This document shows positions 24,902-33,828 of a DNA stretch of 64,000 nucleotides, one piece after another (position 1 is the stretch's first letter; the number at the start of each line of letters is the position of its first letter). This DNA is from VBCK01 sp036270655 (lineage in GTDB: Bacteria; Pseudomonadota; Gammaproteobacteria; Burkholderiales; Burkholderiaceae_F), in contig DATBCD010000107.1 of NCBI GenBank assembly GCA_036270655.1, forward strand, positions 1-64,000. The letters run 5' to 3'. Position numbers and translations under genes: made by a program. Under the pieces are notes generated by a model. The model saw only the letters and a program-made list of their open reading frames with translations. It searched no databases and was not told the origin of the DNA.

Positions 24902-25327
24902 TCAGGCACGGCCGAAGGTCGCCCACAGTATCGATATCCAGACCCCGCCGGCCAGAATCAGCGACAGCATCACCGCCGCGCTGCCCAGGTCCTTGGCGCG
25001 CTTGGCGAGCGGATTGATCTCGAAGCTCTGGCGGTCGATGGCCGCCTCGACCGCCGTGTTCAGGATCTCGACGATCAGCACGAGGATCACGACCGCGATC
25101 AGCAGGATCCGCTCGATCAGGGTCACCGGAAGCACCAGGGCGGTCGGCACCATCACCGCGGCCAGGATCATCTCCTGGCGGAATGCGTCTTCGTGACGCC
25201 AGGCGGCCGCCAGGCCGTCGGCCGAATAGCGGAAGGCGTTCAGGATGCGTGACAGCCCTCGCTTGCCTTTCAGCGTCCGGCTGTCACCCGACACCAACGC
25301 TCCTTCGCGGCCTTGCCCGACGCTCAT
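24902..25327 (-). CDS. dgkA: Diacylglycerol kinase
   Basis: A 141-residue three-helix membrane enzyme, recycling diacylglycerol from lipid or glycan metabolism to phosphatidic acid. FRYSADGLAAAWRHEDAFRQE is the surface helix, and EILNTAVEAAIDR followed by AKDLGSAAVML is the active-site segment. It lies between fba and purC, an uncommon position within a glycolysis-purine run, and is close to both neighbours, so it is probably expressed with them. Confidence 0.93.
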   Translation of the reverse strand: MSVGQGREGALVSGDSRTLKGKRGLSRILNAFRYSADGLAAAWRHEDAFRQEMILAAVMVPTALVLPVTLIERILLIAVVILVLIVEILNTAVEAAIDRQSFEINPLAKRAKDLGSAAVMLSLILAGGVWISILWATFGRA

Positions 25328-25373
25328 GAAAAACCCACCCGATGACTGCGAACGGCGCCGCGGCCAGGAACAA

Positions 25374-26438
25374 TCAATGAACGCGCTGCGCCAGCTCGCC
25401 GGAGCGATAGCGCTGAGCCATCTTCTCCAGCGGGATCGGCTTCAGTCGCGAGGCCTGCCCGGCGCAGCCGAACTGCTGATAGCGCTGCCGGCACACGAGG
25501 CGCGCCGCCTCCCGGGCCGGCTTCAGGAATTCGCGCGGATCGAACTTCGACGGATTTTCGGCCAGGAATCTGCGCACCGCCGCGGTCATCGCCAGCCGGA
25601 TGTCGGTGTCGATGTTGATCTTGCGCACGCCGTGCTTGATCGCTTCCTGGATCTCCTCGACCGGCACCCCGTAGGTCTCCTTCATCTGTCCGCCAAACTT
25701 CCGGATCTGCTCGAGCAGGTCCTGCGGCACGCTCGACGATCCGTGCATCACCAGGTGCGTGGTCGGAATGCGGCGATGGATCTCCTTGATCCGGTCGATG
25801 GCCAGAATGTCGCCGGTCGGCTTGCGCGTGAACTTGTAGGCGCCGTGCGAGGTGCCGATCGCGATGGCCAGCGCGTCGAGCTGGGTTCGCCGCACGAAAT
25901 CGGCCGCCTGGTCCGGATCGGTCAGCAGCATCTCGCGCGTCATATGGCCATCGGCCCCATGCCCGTCCTCCTTGTCGCCTTTCATCGTCTCGAGCGACCC
26001 CAGGCACCCGAGCTCGCCCTCGACGCTGACGCCGAGGCCGTGCGCCAGGTCGACGACCTTTCTGGTGACCTCCCAGTTGTAGTCGTAGTCGGCGACCGTC
26101 TTGCCGTCTTCCTTCAGCGATCCGTCCATCATCACGGAGGAAAACCCCAGCCGCATCGCCGACTCGCACACGGCGGACGACTGGCCGTGATCCTGGTGCA
26201 TCGCCACCGGAATGTGCGGATACGATTCGACCGCGGCCTCGATCAGATGCTTCAGGAACTTCTCGCCGGCGTATTTGCGGGCGCCGGCCGACGCTTGCAT
26301 GATGACCGGCGCATCGACCTCGGCGGCCGCTTCCATGATGGCCTGAACCTGTTCGAGGTTGTTGACATTGAATGCCGGCACGCCATAGACGTTTTCCGCC
26401 GCGTGGTCCAGCAGCTGGCGCATCGATACGAGGGCCAT
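25374..26438 (-). CDS. fba: Class II fructose-bisphosphate aldolase
   Basis: A 354-residue zinc-dependent aldolase of the CbbA-like class IIA/B type. Start block VSMRQLLDHAAENVYGVPAFNVNN (two halves of the conserved N-terminus), VAMHQDHG with the zinc His, FSSVMMDGS, VEGELGCLG, YKFTRKPTGD, THLVMHGSSS, and GVRKINIDTDIRLA. Acts in glycolysis and gluconeogenesis on fructose 1,6-bisphosphate. It follows pgk by about 40 bases in the same direction. No pyruvate kinase gene lies between pgk and fba here. Confidence 0.95.
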   Translation of the reverse strand: MALVSMRQLLDHAAENVYGVPAFNVNNLEQVQAIMEAAAEVDAPVIMQASAGARKYAGEKFLKHLIEAAVESYPHIPVAMHQDHGQSSAVCESAMRLGFSSVMMDGSLKEDGKTVADYDYNWEVTRKVVDLAHGLGVSVEGELGCLGSLETMKGDKEDGHGADGHMTREMLLTDPDQAADFVRRTQLDALAIAIGTSHGAYKFTRKPTGDILAIDRIKEIHRRIPTTHLVMHGSSSVPQDLLEQIRKFGGQMKETYGVPVEEIQEAIKHGVRKINIDTDIRLAMTAAVRRFLAENPSKFDPREFLKPAREAARLVCRQRYQQFGCAGQASRLKPIPLEKMAQRYRSGELAQRVH

Positions 26439-26479
26439 CTCAGTTCTCCGACATCAGTGCAAGGAGCCAATGGCTCATT

Positions 26480-27685
26480 TTAGGCGCTGGCGGCCGCGCG
26501 TTCCTCCAGAATTGCCACCGCCGGCAGGATCTTGCCCTCGAGGAACTCCAGAAAGGCCCCGCCCCCCGTGGAAACGTAGCTGACCCGGTCGCCGATGCGG
26601 AACTTGGCGATCGCTGCCAGCGTATCGCCGCCCCCGGCGATCGAGAACGCGCCGCGGGTGGTCGCGCCCGCCACCGCCAGCGCCAGCTGGTGGGTGCCCT
26701 GGGCGAAGGCGTCGAATTCGAACACGCCCAGCGGCCCGTTCCAGATGATCGTGCCGGCCTCGTTGATCACATGGTCCAGCACCTGCGAGGTCGCCGGCCC
26801 GACGTCCAGGATCATCTCGTCCGCCCGCACATCATCGGCGCGCCTGAGCGTGGGTCTGGCGCGCGCCGAAACCTCGGTCGCCGTCACCACGTCGATCGGC
26901 AGCGGCAATGTGGCTGCCTTGTCCGCCAGCGTCCTGAGCACCTGGCGGCACTCGGGCACCAGGTCCGGCTCGGCCAGCGACTTCCCGATCGGAAAGCCCT
27001 CGGACATCAGGAACGTGTTGGCGATGCCGCCGCCGACGATCAGCCGGTCCACCTTGTGCGCCAGGTTGTTCAAAACCGTCAGCTTGGTGGACACCTTCGA
27101 GCCCGCCACGATCGCGACCAGCGGCCGCTTCGGCTGTACCAGGCCCCGTCCCAGCGCCTCGATCTCGGCCGCCAGCAGCGGGCCGGCGCAGGCGATCGGC
27201 GCAAAGCGCGCCATGCCGTGCGTGGTGACCTCGGCGCGGTGCGCGGTGCCGAACGCATCGTTCACGTACACATCGCACAGCTGAGCCAGCCGGCGCGACA
27301 ACTCTTCGCTGTTCTTCTTCTCCCCCGGGTTGACGCGGCAGTTTTCCAGCAGCACGACCTGTCCGGGCGCAACCGTCACACCGGCCACCCAATCGCGCAC
27401 CAGCGGCACGGCCAATCCAAGCAGTTCCGACAGGCGCTGCGCCACCGGCGCCAGCGTATCGGCCGGCTTCAGCTGCCCTTCGGTGGGCCGGCCCAGGTGC
27501 GAAGTCACCATCACGCCCGCGCCCGCATCGAGCGCCATCCGGATCGCCGGCAGCGAAGCGCGAATCCGGGTGTCTTCCGTAATCGCGCCGCCATCGTCCT
27601 GGGGCACGTTCAGATCCGAGCGGATGAATACCCGCTTGCCGCGCAGCGAGCCGCGCCGGCACAGCTCATCGAGTGTGAGGATCAT
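26480..27685 (-). CDS. pgk: Phosphoglycerate kinase
   Basis: A 401-residue two-domain kinase transferring phosphate between 1,3-bisphosphoglycerate and ADP. GKRVFIRSDLNVP, VMVTSHLGRP, VVLLENCRVNPGE, YVNDAFGTAHR, KRPLVAIVAGSKVSTKLTVL, GGGIANTFL, WNGPLGVFE and SIAGGGDTLAAI are all present. The ATG at 27685 gives the usual N-terminus. A perfect TATAAT lies about 125 bases upstream on the same strand. It leads the pgk-fba-dgkA-purCEK-tsaC run. Confidence 0.95.
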   Translation of the reverse strand: MILTLDELCRRGSLRGKRVFIRSDLNVPQDDGGAITEDTRIRASLPAIRMALDAGAGVMVTSHLGRPTEGQLKPADTLAPVAQRLSELLGLAVPLVRDWVAGVTVAPGQVVLLENCRVNPGEKKNSEELSRRLAQLCDVYVNDAFGTAHRAEVTTHGMARFAPIACAGPLLAAEIEALGRGLVQPKRPLVAIVAGSKVSTKLTVLNNLAHKVDRLIVGGGIANTFLMSEGFPIGKSLAEPDLVPECRQVLRTLADKAATLPLPIDVVTATEVSARARPTLRRADDVRADEMILDVGPATSQVLDHVINEAGTIIWNGPLGVFEFDAFAQGTHQLALAVAGATTRGAFSIAGGGDTLAAIAKFRIGDRVSYVSTGGGAFLEFLEGKILPAVAILEERAAASA

Positions 27686-27810
27686 CGACCCGTCGCGGCC
27701 CACGCCGCCCTGCAGTCCGGTTTCATCCCCGCGAATGCGCCTGCATCGCCGGCCGCGGGTCCCCTGGCGCAAGTTCTTCTTTAGACAGAGGATGCGCGCT
27801 CGTCCGGCCG

Positions 27811-27816
27811 ATTATA
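27811..27816 (-). promoter_or_regulatory. Probable pgk promoter -10 box
   Basis: A perfect TATAAT on the minus strand, 125 bases before the pgk start, in otherwise GC-rich DNA. The -35 region is poor, so an activator may be needed. Confidence 0.5.
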
Positions 27817-28208
27817 GGAGCGCCTGCCCGTATGAAGGTACTTGACAACAACAAGGCGTTGGCGGTAAAGGTTGACCTGCCGGGCGTCAAAAAGAAATTG
27901 ATGTCCCGGTGGGAAGTGGTTTCTCGAGATCCGCAACCGTAAAGGAGAAGCAGGAGGCCAAGGAAGGGGACAGGGTGCTGCCTCCGAGCGCTGCATTCGC
28001 AGCCAGACGCGATGCTTCGAACCGGCGCTGCAGGTCAATAGCCGGTCGCAGCCCGCTTATCGGAACGGCGCGCACACTCTGACGCTGCCAGAGAAGGCTT
28101 CCGCGACGACGAAGCGTCTGACGGTTCATTGAGATCGCTCGCTGAAGGCCGGGAGGCCTGCAGATCGATACACGGCGATGCGGCCAACCGGCCGCCATGC
28201 CGCAGCAA
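27817..28208. other. Intergenic region without a convincing gene
   Basis: This stretch separates pgk from gap. Short open frames exist on both strands but none has a ribosome-binding site, a recognisable domain or codon use like its neighbours. A TTGACA on the plus strand (27842-27847) has no -10 partner or downstream gene. No trace of a pyruvate kinase was seen. Confidence 0.5.
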
Positions 28209-28254
28209 GGCAGCCCAGCTCGGCTGCCAAGAAGGCCGCTTCATAGCGGCCTTC
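28209..28254 (-). terminator. Two hairpins after gap
   Basis: GAAGGCCGC-TTCATA-GCGGCCTTC (28231-28254) is a perfect 9-bp stem just after the gap stop, followed in the transcript by TTGG, and a second stem GGCAGCC/GGCTGCC lies next to it (about 28209-28228). Together they likely end the tkt-gap message. Confidence 0.7.
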
Positions 28255-28256
28255 GC

Positions 28257-29270
28257 TCATTCAAGGGCATTCATCAGCGCGACGGTCGCATCCAGCATCC
28301 GGTTCGAAAAGCCCCATTCGTTGTCGTACCAGCTGCTGACCTTCACCAGGCGGCCGGAAACCTTGGTCAGCGTGGCGTCGAACACGGACGAATGGGGGTT
28401 GTGGTTGAAGTCGACCGAGACCAGGGGCTCGTCGCTGTACGCCAGGATTCCGCGCAGCGGGCCGTCGGCCGCTGCCCTCATGATCCGGTTGATCTCCTCG
28501 ACCGTCGTGTCGCGCGCGGCGATGAACGACAAATCGACGATCGACACGTTGATCGTCGGCACCCGGATCGAGTAGCCGTCCAGGCGCCCCGCCAGCTCGG
28601 GCATCACCAGGCCCACCGCGGCGGCCGCACCGGTCTTCGTCGGAATCATCGACTGCGTGGCCGAGCGGGCGCGCCGCAGGTCCTCGTGGTAAAGGTCGGT
28701 CAGAACCTGGTCATTGGTGTAGGCGTGGATCGTCGTCATCAGCCCATTGACCACTCCGATCGCCTGGTGCAGGGGCTTGACCAGCGGAGCCAGGCAATTG
28801 GTCGTACAGGATGCGTTCGAGATCACCGTGTGCTCCTTCCTGAGCACAGCGTCGTTCACGCCGATCACGATCGTTGCATCGACGTCCTTGCCCCCAGGCG
28901 CCGAGATGATGACCTTCCTGGCACCGGCCAACAGGTGCTGCCCTGCCTTTTCCTTGGAGGTAAAAAGCCCCGTGCATTCGAGCACCGCGTCCACGCCCAG
29001 CGCCGCCCACGGCAGCTTGGACGGGTCACGCGTGGACAGCACCCGGATGCGGTCGTCGTTGATGATCAGCGCGTCGCCGTCGACCGCCACGGTTCCGGCA
29101 AACCGGCCATGCACGGTGTCGTAGCGCGTCAGGTGGGCGTTGATCCGCGCATCACCCAGATCGTTGATCGCGACGATCTGCAGGTCGTGCTTCTTGCCGC
29201 CCTCGTAATGGGCCCGCAGGATGTTGCGGCCGATGCGGCCGTACCCGTTGATCGCGACCTTGATCGTCAT
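28257..29270 (-). CDS. gap: Glyceraldehyde-3-phosphate dehydrogenase
   Basis: A 337-residue NAD-type GAPDH. NAD-binding INGYGRIGRN at 8-16, catalytic Cys155 in SNASCTTNCLAP, and VPTINVSIVDL and WYDNEWGFSNRM in the C-terminal half. The start is the ATG at 29270, which overlaps the tkt stop as ATGA; an extended open frame to 29489 overlaps tkt and is not used. Transketolase and GAPDH in one message is common in Burkholderiales. It is followed by the paired hairpins. Confidence 0.95.
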   Translation of the reverse strand: MTIKVAINGYGRIGRNILRAHYEGGKKHDLQIVAINDLGDARINAHLTRYDTVHGRFAGTVAVDGDALIINDDRIRVLSTRDPSKLPWAALGVDAVLECTGLFTSKEKAGQHLLAGARKVIISAPGGKDVDATIVIGVNDAVLRKEHTVISNASCTTNCLAPLVKPLHQAIGVVNGLMTTIHAYTNDQVLTDLYHEDLRRARSATQSMIPTKTGAAAAVGLVMPELAGRLDGYSIRVPTINVSIVDLSFIAARDTTVEEINRIMRAAADGPLRGILAYSDEPLVSVDFNHNPHSSVFDATLTKVSGRLVKVSSWYDNEWGFSNRMLDATVALMNALE

Positions 29271-31306
29271 TGTCCCTTCCCTCCCTGAACCATTGAGATG
29301 ACCGTCGCCACCGCGTTGTCGGCAGTCAGTCCGAAGTGCTCGTAGAGCACGGCGGCGGGGGCCGATTCGCCGAAGCGATCGACGCCGAGGACCGCGCCGC
29401 CGGCGCGCACGTACTTCCACCAGAAGTCGGTGACACCGGCCTCGATCGCCAGCCGCGCAAGCCCCTCGGGCAGCACGCTGGACTTCCATGGCTCGCCCTG
29501 CCGGTCGAACACCGTGGTCGAGGGCATCGATACCACGCGAACCCCGATTCCCTGCTGCTCGAGCAGCTTTTGCGCCTGCACCGCGATCGGCAACTCCGAC
29601 CCGGTGGCGATCACGACGGCCCGCGCGCGCGCCAGGCCGCCGGGGGCCTCGCTGAACACGTAGCCTCCGCGCCGGATCGCCGCTTCGTCGGCCGCGGCCC
29701 GCAGGAACGCGACCGGCTGGCGCGACAGCAGCAAACTGCTGGGCCCGTCACGCCGCTCGATCGCCGCCGCCCAGGCGATCATCGTCTCGACCGGGTCACA
29801 CGGCCGCCACACGTCCATGTTCGGGATCAAGCGCAGACTCGAGGCCTGCTCGACCGCCTGGTGGGTGGGCCCGTCCTCGCCCAGGCCTATCGAGTCGTGC
29901 GTGAAGACGAAAATCGAACGGATCTTCATCAGCGCCGCCATCCGCAGCGCGTTGCGCGAGTAGTCGGAGAAAGTCAGGAAGGTCCCGCAGTACGGGATCA
30001 GGCCGCCGTGCAGCGCCATGCCGTTGACGATCGCGCTCATCCCGAACTCGCGAACGCCGTAATTGATGTGGCGGCCAGGGACGAATTCGGCGCCGGCGCG
30101 CATCGCCACCGCCTTGCTCCAGCGCGTCAGGTTGCTGCCGGTCAGGTCGGCCGAGCCGCCGATCAGCTCGGGCACCGCCTCGCCAAGCACTTCCAGCGCC
30201 AGTTGGGAGGCCTTGCGCGTGGCAACCGACTCGCGCCTGCCCTGCGCGGCCACGACCGCGTCGTGCACGATGCGCGAGAAGGCGGACGGCAGATCGCCCG
30301 CCATGCGGCGCCCGAATTCGGCCGCCTCGCGCGGATGCCTGGCGGCGTACTGCTCGAACGACTGCCTCCACAGCCGCTCACGGTCGGCGCCCACGGCCCG
30401 CGCGTCCCAAGCCCGATAGATCTGGGGCGGAATGTGAAACGGCGGATGCTCCCAGCCGATCGCCTCGCGCGTAGCCATCACCTCGGCCTCGCCCAGCGGC
30501 TCGCCGTGCGCCTTTTCGCTGCCGGCACGGTTCGGCGAGCCTTTGCCGATCACGGTGCGGGCGATGATCAGCGTGGGCCGATCCGAACGCCTGGCTTCAC
30601 CGATCGCGACATCCACAGCGTGCACGTCGTGGCCATCGATCGGGCCGATCACGTTCCAGTGATAGGCGCGGAAGCGGGCCTCGGTGTCGTCGGTGAACCA
30701 GTGGCGCACTTCGCCGTCGATCGAGATGCCGTTGTCGTCGTAGATTGCAATCAGTTTGCCGAGCTTCCAGGTTCCGGCCAGCGAGGCTGCTTCGTGCGAA
30801 ATGCCCTCCATCAGACAGCCGTCGCCGACGAATACGTAGGTGTGGTGGTCGACGATCGGCAATCCGGGCCGATTGAACTCGGCCGCCAGCAGGCGCTCGG
30901 CCAGCGCCATCCCCACCGCGTTGGCCAGTCCCTGTCCCAGCGGCCCGGTCGTCGTCTCGACACCCGGCGTCACGCCGGTTTCAGGGTGGCCCGGTGTGCG
31001 GCTGTGCAGCTGACGGAAACGCGCGAGCTCACCGATCGGCAGGTCGTAGCCCGTCAGGTGCAGCAGCGCGTACTGCAACATCGAACCGTGCCCGTTGGAC
31101 AGGACGAAACGGTCGCGGCCGGGCCATTTCGGATTGGACGGGTTGTGGCGCAGATGCCGGGTCCACAGCGCGTAGGCGATCTCGGCCATTCCCATCGGCA
31201 TTCCGGGATGGCCCGAATTGGCTTTCTGGACCGCGTCCATCGCCAGCGCGCGGATCGCGTTGCACATGTCGCGCTCGAGCGCGGCGTCAACCGGAGATGC
31301 GGTCAT
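29267..31306 (-). CDS. tkt: Transketolase
   Basis: A 679-residue thiamine diphosphate enzyme of the pentose phosphate pathway. KANSGHPGMPMGMAEIAY, FVLSNGHGSMLQYALLH, the ThDP motif GDGCLMEGISHEA...DDN, ARTVIGKGSP, NYGVREFGMSAI, FTHDSIGLGEDGPTHQ and the C-terminal GVDRFGESAP are conserved. The length is normal. Its stop is inside the start codon of gap, so the two are coupled. The promoter must lie in the 430-base divergent gap with speDE. Confidence 0.95.
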   Translation of the reverse strand: MTASPVDAALERDMCNAIRALAMDAVQKANSGHPGMPMGMAEIAYALWTRHLRHNPSNPKWPGRDRFVLSNGHGSMLQYALLHLTGYDLPIGELARFRQLHSRTPGHPETGVTPGVETTTGPLGQGLANAVGMALAERLLAAEFNRPGLPIVDHHTYVFVGDGCLMEGISHEAASLAGTWKLGKLIAIYDDNGISIDGEVRHWFTDDTEARFRAYHWNVIGPIDGHDVHAVDVAIGEARRSDRPTLIIARTVIGKGSPNRAGSEKAHGEPLGEAEVMATREAIGWEHPPFHIPPQIYRAWDARAVGADRERLWRQSFEQYAARHPREAAEFGRRMAGDLPSAFSRIVHDAVVAAQGRRESVATRKASQLALEVLGEAVPELIGGSADLTGSNLTRWSKAVAMRAGAEFVPGRHINYGVREFGMSAIVNGMALHGGLIPYCGTFLTFSDYSRNALRMAALMKIRSIFVFTHDSIGLGEDGPTHQAVEQASSLRLIPNMDVWRPCDPVETMIAWAAAIERRDGPSSLLLSRQPVAFLRAAADEAAIRRGGYVFSEAPGGLARARAVVIATGSELPIAVQAQKLLEQQGIGVRVVSMPSTTVFDRQGEPWKSSVLPEGLARLAIEAGVTDFWWKYVRAGGAVLGVDRFGESAPAAVLYEHFGLTADNAVATVISMVQGGKGQ

Positions 31307-31735
31307 CGGAAGTCAACCGGGAAAGCGGTCATCGGAATTTCGAGGCAGGCGGGTGCAAAACGATCCATTTTATCAAGCGGGTCTTGCCCATCCTGACGGC
31401 TGCCCTTCCAGGGCGGCTTTGCGCGGGATCATATAAGCGGGACGGCGCGCGCCTCCGACCGGTCCGCCGCCGGTCCAGCCGCCCTTTCATTTGTCGCCGT
31501 TTTGTTCTAGCATTCGCGTCCGAAATTTCGGTTCGGACCAGCACCGGAAGCAACGGGCAGCCTGCGTGTTTCGGATGTAAGCAGGCGCTTCTCCCCCGCC
31601 AGAGCCAATCGACGCAGTGCCGCGTGCACTGCACAGACCCGGCGCCGCGCACCAGCGAACGGGTCCCGAACCGATGGGTTACGGTGTAACAGCCGTGATT
31701 CAGGTCGATTGGGCGGACCTGCAAGGGGGACGACG
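31307..31735. other. Divergent promoter region tkt/speDE with a palindrome
   Basis: Between two divergent genes. At 31518-31538, GTCCGAA-ATTTCGG-TTCGGAC forms an inverted repeat that contains the perfect 12-bp palindrome CCGAAATTTCGG, a plausible operator. Elsewhere no coding sequence was convincing. AAGGGGGA at about 31723 is the speDE ribosome-binding site. Confidence 0.5.
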
Positions 31736-33064
31736 ATGCAAGGCTTGCACCTGACCGGTGATCTTTTCGATTGCGGCTGCTCGGCCGCGTTCCTGACGGA
31801 CCTCGACACGCTGGCGGCGCTGTGCCGCGACGCGACCGTGCAGGCGCAACTGACGGTCGTGGACGAGAAGTTTCATGTCTTTCCCGATGTCGATGGCCAG
31901 CCGGGCGGCATTACCGGCGCCCTGCTGCTGGCCGAGTCGCATCTGGCCGTGCACACCTGGCCCGAGCGCCGCGGCGTCACGCTGGACGTGTACGTGTGCA
32001 ACTTCACCAGCGACAACTGCGCCAAGGCGCAGGGGCTGTTCGACACGCTGCTGGTCGCATTCCGCCCTGCCAGCCAGAACGTGAACCGGATCGAGCGCGG
32101 CGATCTGGCCGCGTCGATCCGGGCAAGCGCCGTGGCGGCCCGGCGCGACGCTCCGGCCCCGGTCGCATCGGACAGCATCATTTTCGACTGGCTGAACGCC
32201 AACGCCGGCTACGGCTTCACGGCGCGCGCGACCTTGCAGACGCTGCAGTCGCCGTACCAGCGGATCGAGGTGTACGACACCCCGCAATTCGGCCGCCTGT
32301 TCCGGCTGGACGGCCGCCTGATGACCTCGGAGGGCGAGGAATTCTTCTATCACGAGTGCATGACGCATCCGGCCATGCTGACGCATCCGGATCCGCGCTC
32401 CGTGCTGGTGATCGGCGGGGGCGACGGCGGCTCCTCCGAAGAGCTGTTCAAGCATCCGTCGGTGCGCCGGATCGTGATGGCCGAGCTCGACCAGGCGGTG
32501 ATCGACGTGTCGAAGCGATACCTCCAACGCATCCACGGCGGCGCATTCGGTGACCCGCGACTGACGGTTCGGATCGGCGACGGCTTCGAGTTCGTACGAA
32601 CCACGCCGGATCGCTTCGACCTGATCGTGCTCGACCTGACCGATCCGGATACGCCGGCGTTCCACCTGTATTCGGAGCAATTTTTCCGGATGTGCCGCGC
32701 GATCCTGAATCCGGGCGGACTGCTGACGCTGCACCTGGGCTCGCCGGTCTATCAGCCGTCGACGGTGCGCAAGAATGCGCAGAATCTGCGCAAGGTATTT
32801 TCGCAGGTGCACCCGATGGCGCTGTACATCCCGCTGTACGGCTCGCTCTGGTGCCTGGCGGTGGCCAGCGACTCGGCCGACCCGCGCACGGTCGGCGCCG
32901 ACCTGATCGCCTCGCGCATGCGCGAGCGGGGCCTGACGGATCTGCAGTATTACAACGCCGAGGTGCACGGCGCGCTGTTCGTCCTGCCGAACTTCGTGCG
33001 CGATCTGACGGCCGGCGCGCAGGCGGCCGCGGGCGGACCGCCGGTCACGCGGCTGGCCGCCTAG
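31736..33064 (+). CDS. Fused S-adenosylmethionine decarboxylase-spermidine synthase
   Basis: A 442-residue fusion. Residues 1-125 are a class 1b AdoMet decarboxylase (SpeH): the self-cleavage site is Glu67-Ser68 in LAESHL, giving the pyruvoyl group, with processing His73 (HTWPE) and catalytic Cys88 (VYVCNF). After a short linker (about 126-155), residues 156-430 form a spermidine synthase: GRLFRLDGRLMTSEGEEFFYHE, AdoMet-binding GGGDGG at 227-232 and catalytic DLTD ending at Asp303. One polypeptide thus makes decarboxylated AdoMet and uses it with putrescine. A strong AAGGGGGA precedes the ATG. The fusion type is known in bacteria but uncommon. Confidence 0.92.
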   Translation: MQGLHLTGDLFDCGCSAAFLTDLDTLAALCRDATVQAQLTVVDEKFHVFPDVDGQPGGITGALLLAESHLAVHTWPERRGVTLDVYVCNFTSDNCAKAQGLFDTLLVAFRPASQNVNRIERGDLAASIRASAVAARRDAPAPVASDSIIFDWLNANAGYGFTARATLQTLQSPYQRIEVYDTPQFGRLFRLDGRLMTSEGEEFFYHECMTHPAMLTHPDPRSVLVIGGGDGGSSEELFKHPSVRRIVMAELDQAVIDVSKRYLQRIHGGAFGDPRLTVRIGDGFEFVRTTPDRFDLIVLDLTDPDTPAFHLYSEQFFRMCRAILNPGGLLTLHLGSPVYQPSTVRKNAQNLRKVFSQVHPMALYIPLYGSLWCLAVASDSADPRTVGADLIASRMRERGLTDLQYYNAEVHGALFVLPNFVRDLTAGAQAAAGGPPVTRLAA

Positions 33065-33079
33065 CGGGCGCGGGGCGCC

Positions 33080-33820
33080 GTGCCCGCGCCCAGATTCTTC
33101 ATCGAGCAGCCGCTGTCGGTCGACGCGCGCGTCACGCTGCCGCCGGCGGTCGCGCACCACGCGCGCACGGTGCTGCGTCTGCGCGAAGGCGACGCGATCG
33201 TGCTGTTCAATGGCCTCGGCGGCCAATACCGTGCACAGCTGGCCCGCGTGGCGGCGGTCGGGCCGTTGCAGGCCGAGGTGACCGGATTCGACCCGATCGA
33301 GCGCGAAGCGTCGCCGCGCATCACGCTGATCCAGGCCACCGCGACCTCGGACAAGATCGACTGGGTGATCGAAAAAGCCGTCGAAGTCGGCGTTGCCCGC
33401 GTGATCGTGGCCGCCGCCGCGCGCAGCACCTTGCGCCTGGACGAAGCGCGCGGCGCCCGCCGGCTGCTGCACTGGCGCGAGCTGGCGATCGCCGCCTGCT
33501 GCCAGTGCGGGCGCAACCGGCCGGCCGCCATCTCGATCGCGAAATCGCTGGCCGAGGCGTTCGGCGAGGCGCAAGACGCCGACTTCAAATGGATCCTGGA
33601 CCCCGCGGCCTCGAGCGGTCTGCCACCCGCCGGCCCGGGCGCGCACCGGGTCTGCCTGGCGGTCGGACCGGAGGGAGGGTTCGACCCGGGCGAGCTGCAG
33701 CTGGCCGCGCAAGCCGGCTACGCGGCGGTTGCGCTGGGACCCCGGATACTTCGAACCGAAACGGCAGGACTGGTGGCCGCTGCCGCGTGGCTCGCGTTAA
33801 ATGGGGAGTATTCGCGCTAG
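33080..33820 (+). CDS. rsmE: 16S rRNA (uracil-1498-N3)-methyltransferase
   Basis: A 246-residue SPOUT-class methyltransferase starting at GTG. HHARTVLRLREGDAI in the N-terminal PUA-like domain, TATSDKIDWVIEKAVEVGVARV, CCQCGRNRP, AVGPEGGFDPGE and LGPRILRTETA in the knotted AdoMet site. The length is normal. It starts 15 bases after speDE and is likely in the same message. It converges with the patatin gene, leaving 8 bases between stops. Confidence 0.93.
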   Translation: MPAPRFFIEQPLSVDARVTLPPAVAHHARTVLRLREGDAIVLFNGLGGQYRAQLARVAAVGPLQAEVTGFDPIEREASPRITLIQATATSDKIDWVIEKAVEVGVARVIVAAAARSTLRLDEARGARRLLHWRELAIAACCQCGRNRPAAISIAKSLAEAFGEAQDADFKWILDPAASSGLPPAGPGAHRVCLAVGPEGGFDPGELQLAAQAGYAAVALGPRILRTETAGLVAAAAWLALNGEYSR

Positions 33821-33828
33821 GGCAAACC

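Noticed and set aside
27842..27847. TTGACA on the plus strand as a promoter
   Set aside because: No -10 box at proper distance and no gene downstream on this strand.
27781..28198. Two overlapping minus-strand frames between pgk and gap, considered as a pyk remnant
   Set aside because: No pyruvate kinase motif is seen in any frame and the codon use is not like nearby genes.
29336..31396. A 686-codon plus-strand frame opposite tkt
   Set aside because: Entirely antisense to transketolase; composition typical of an antisense frame.
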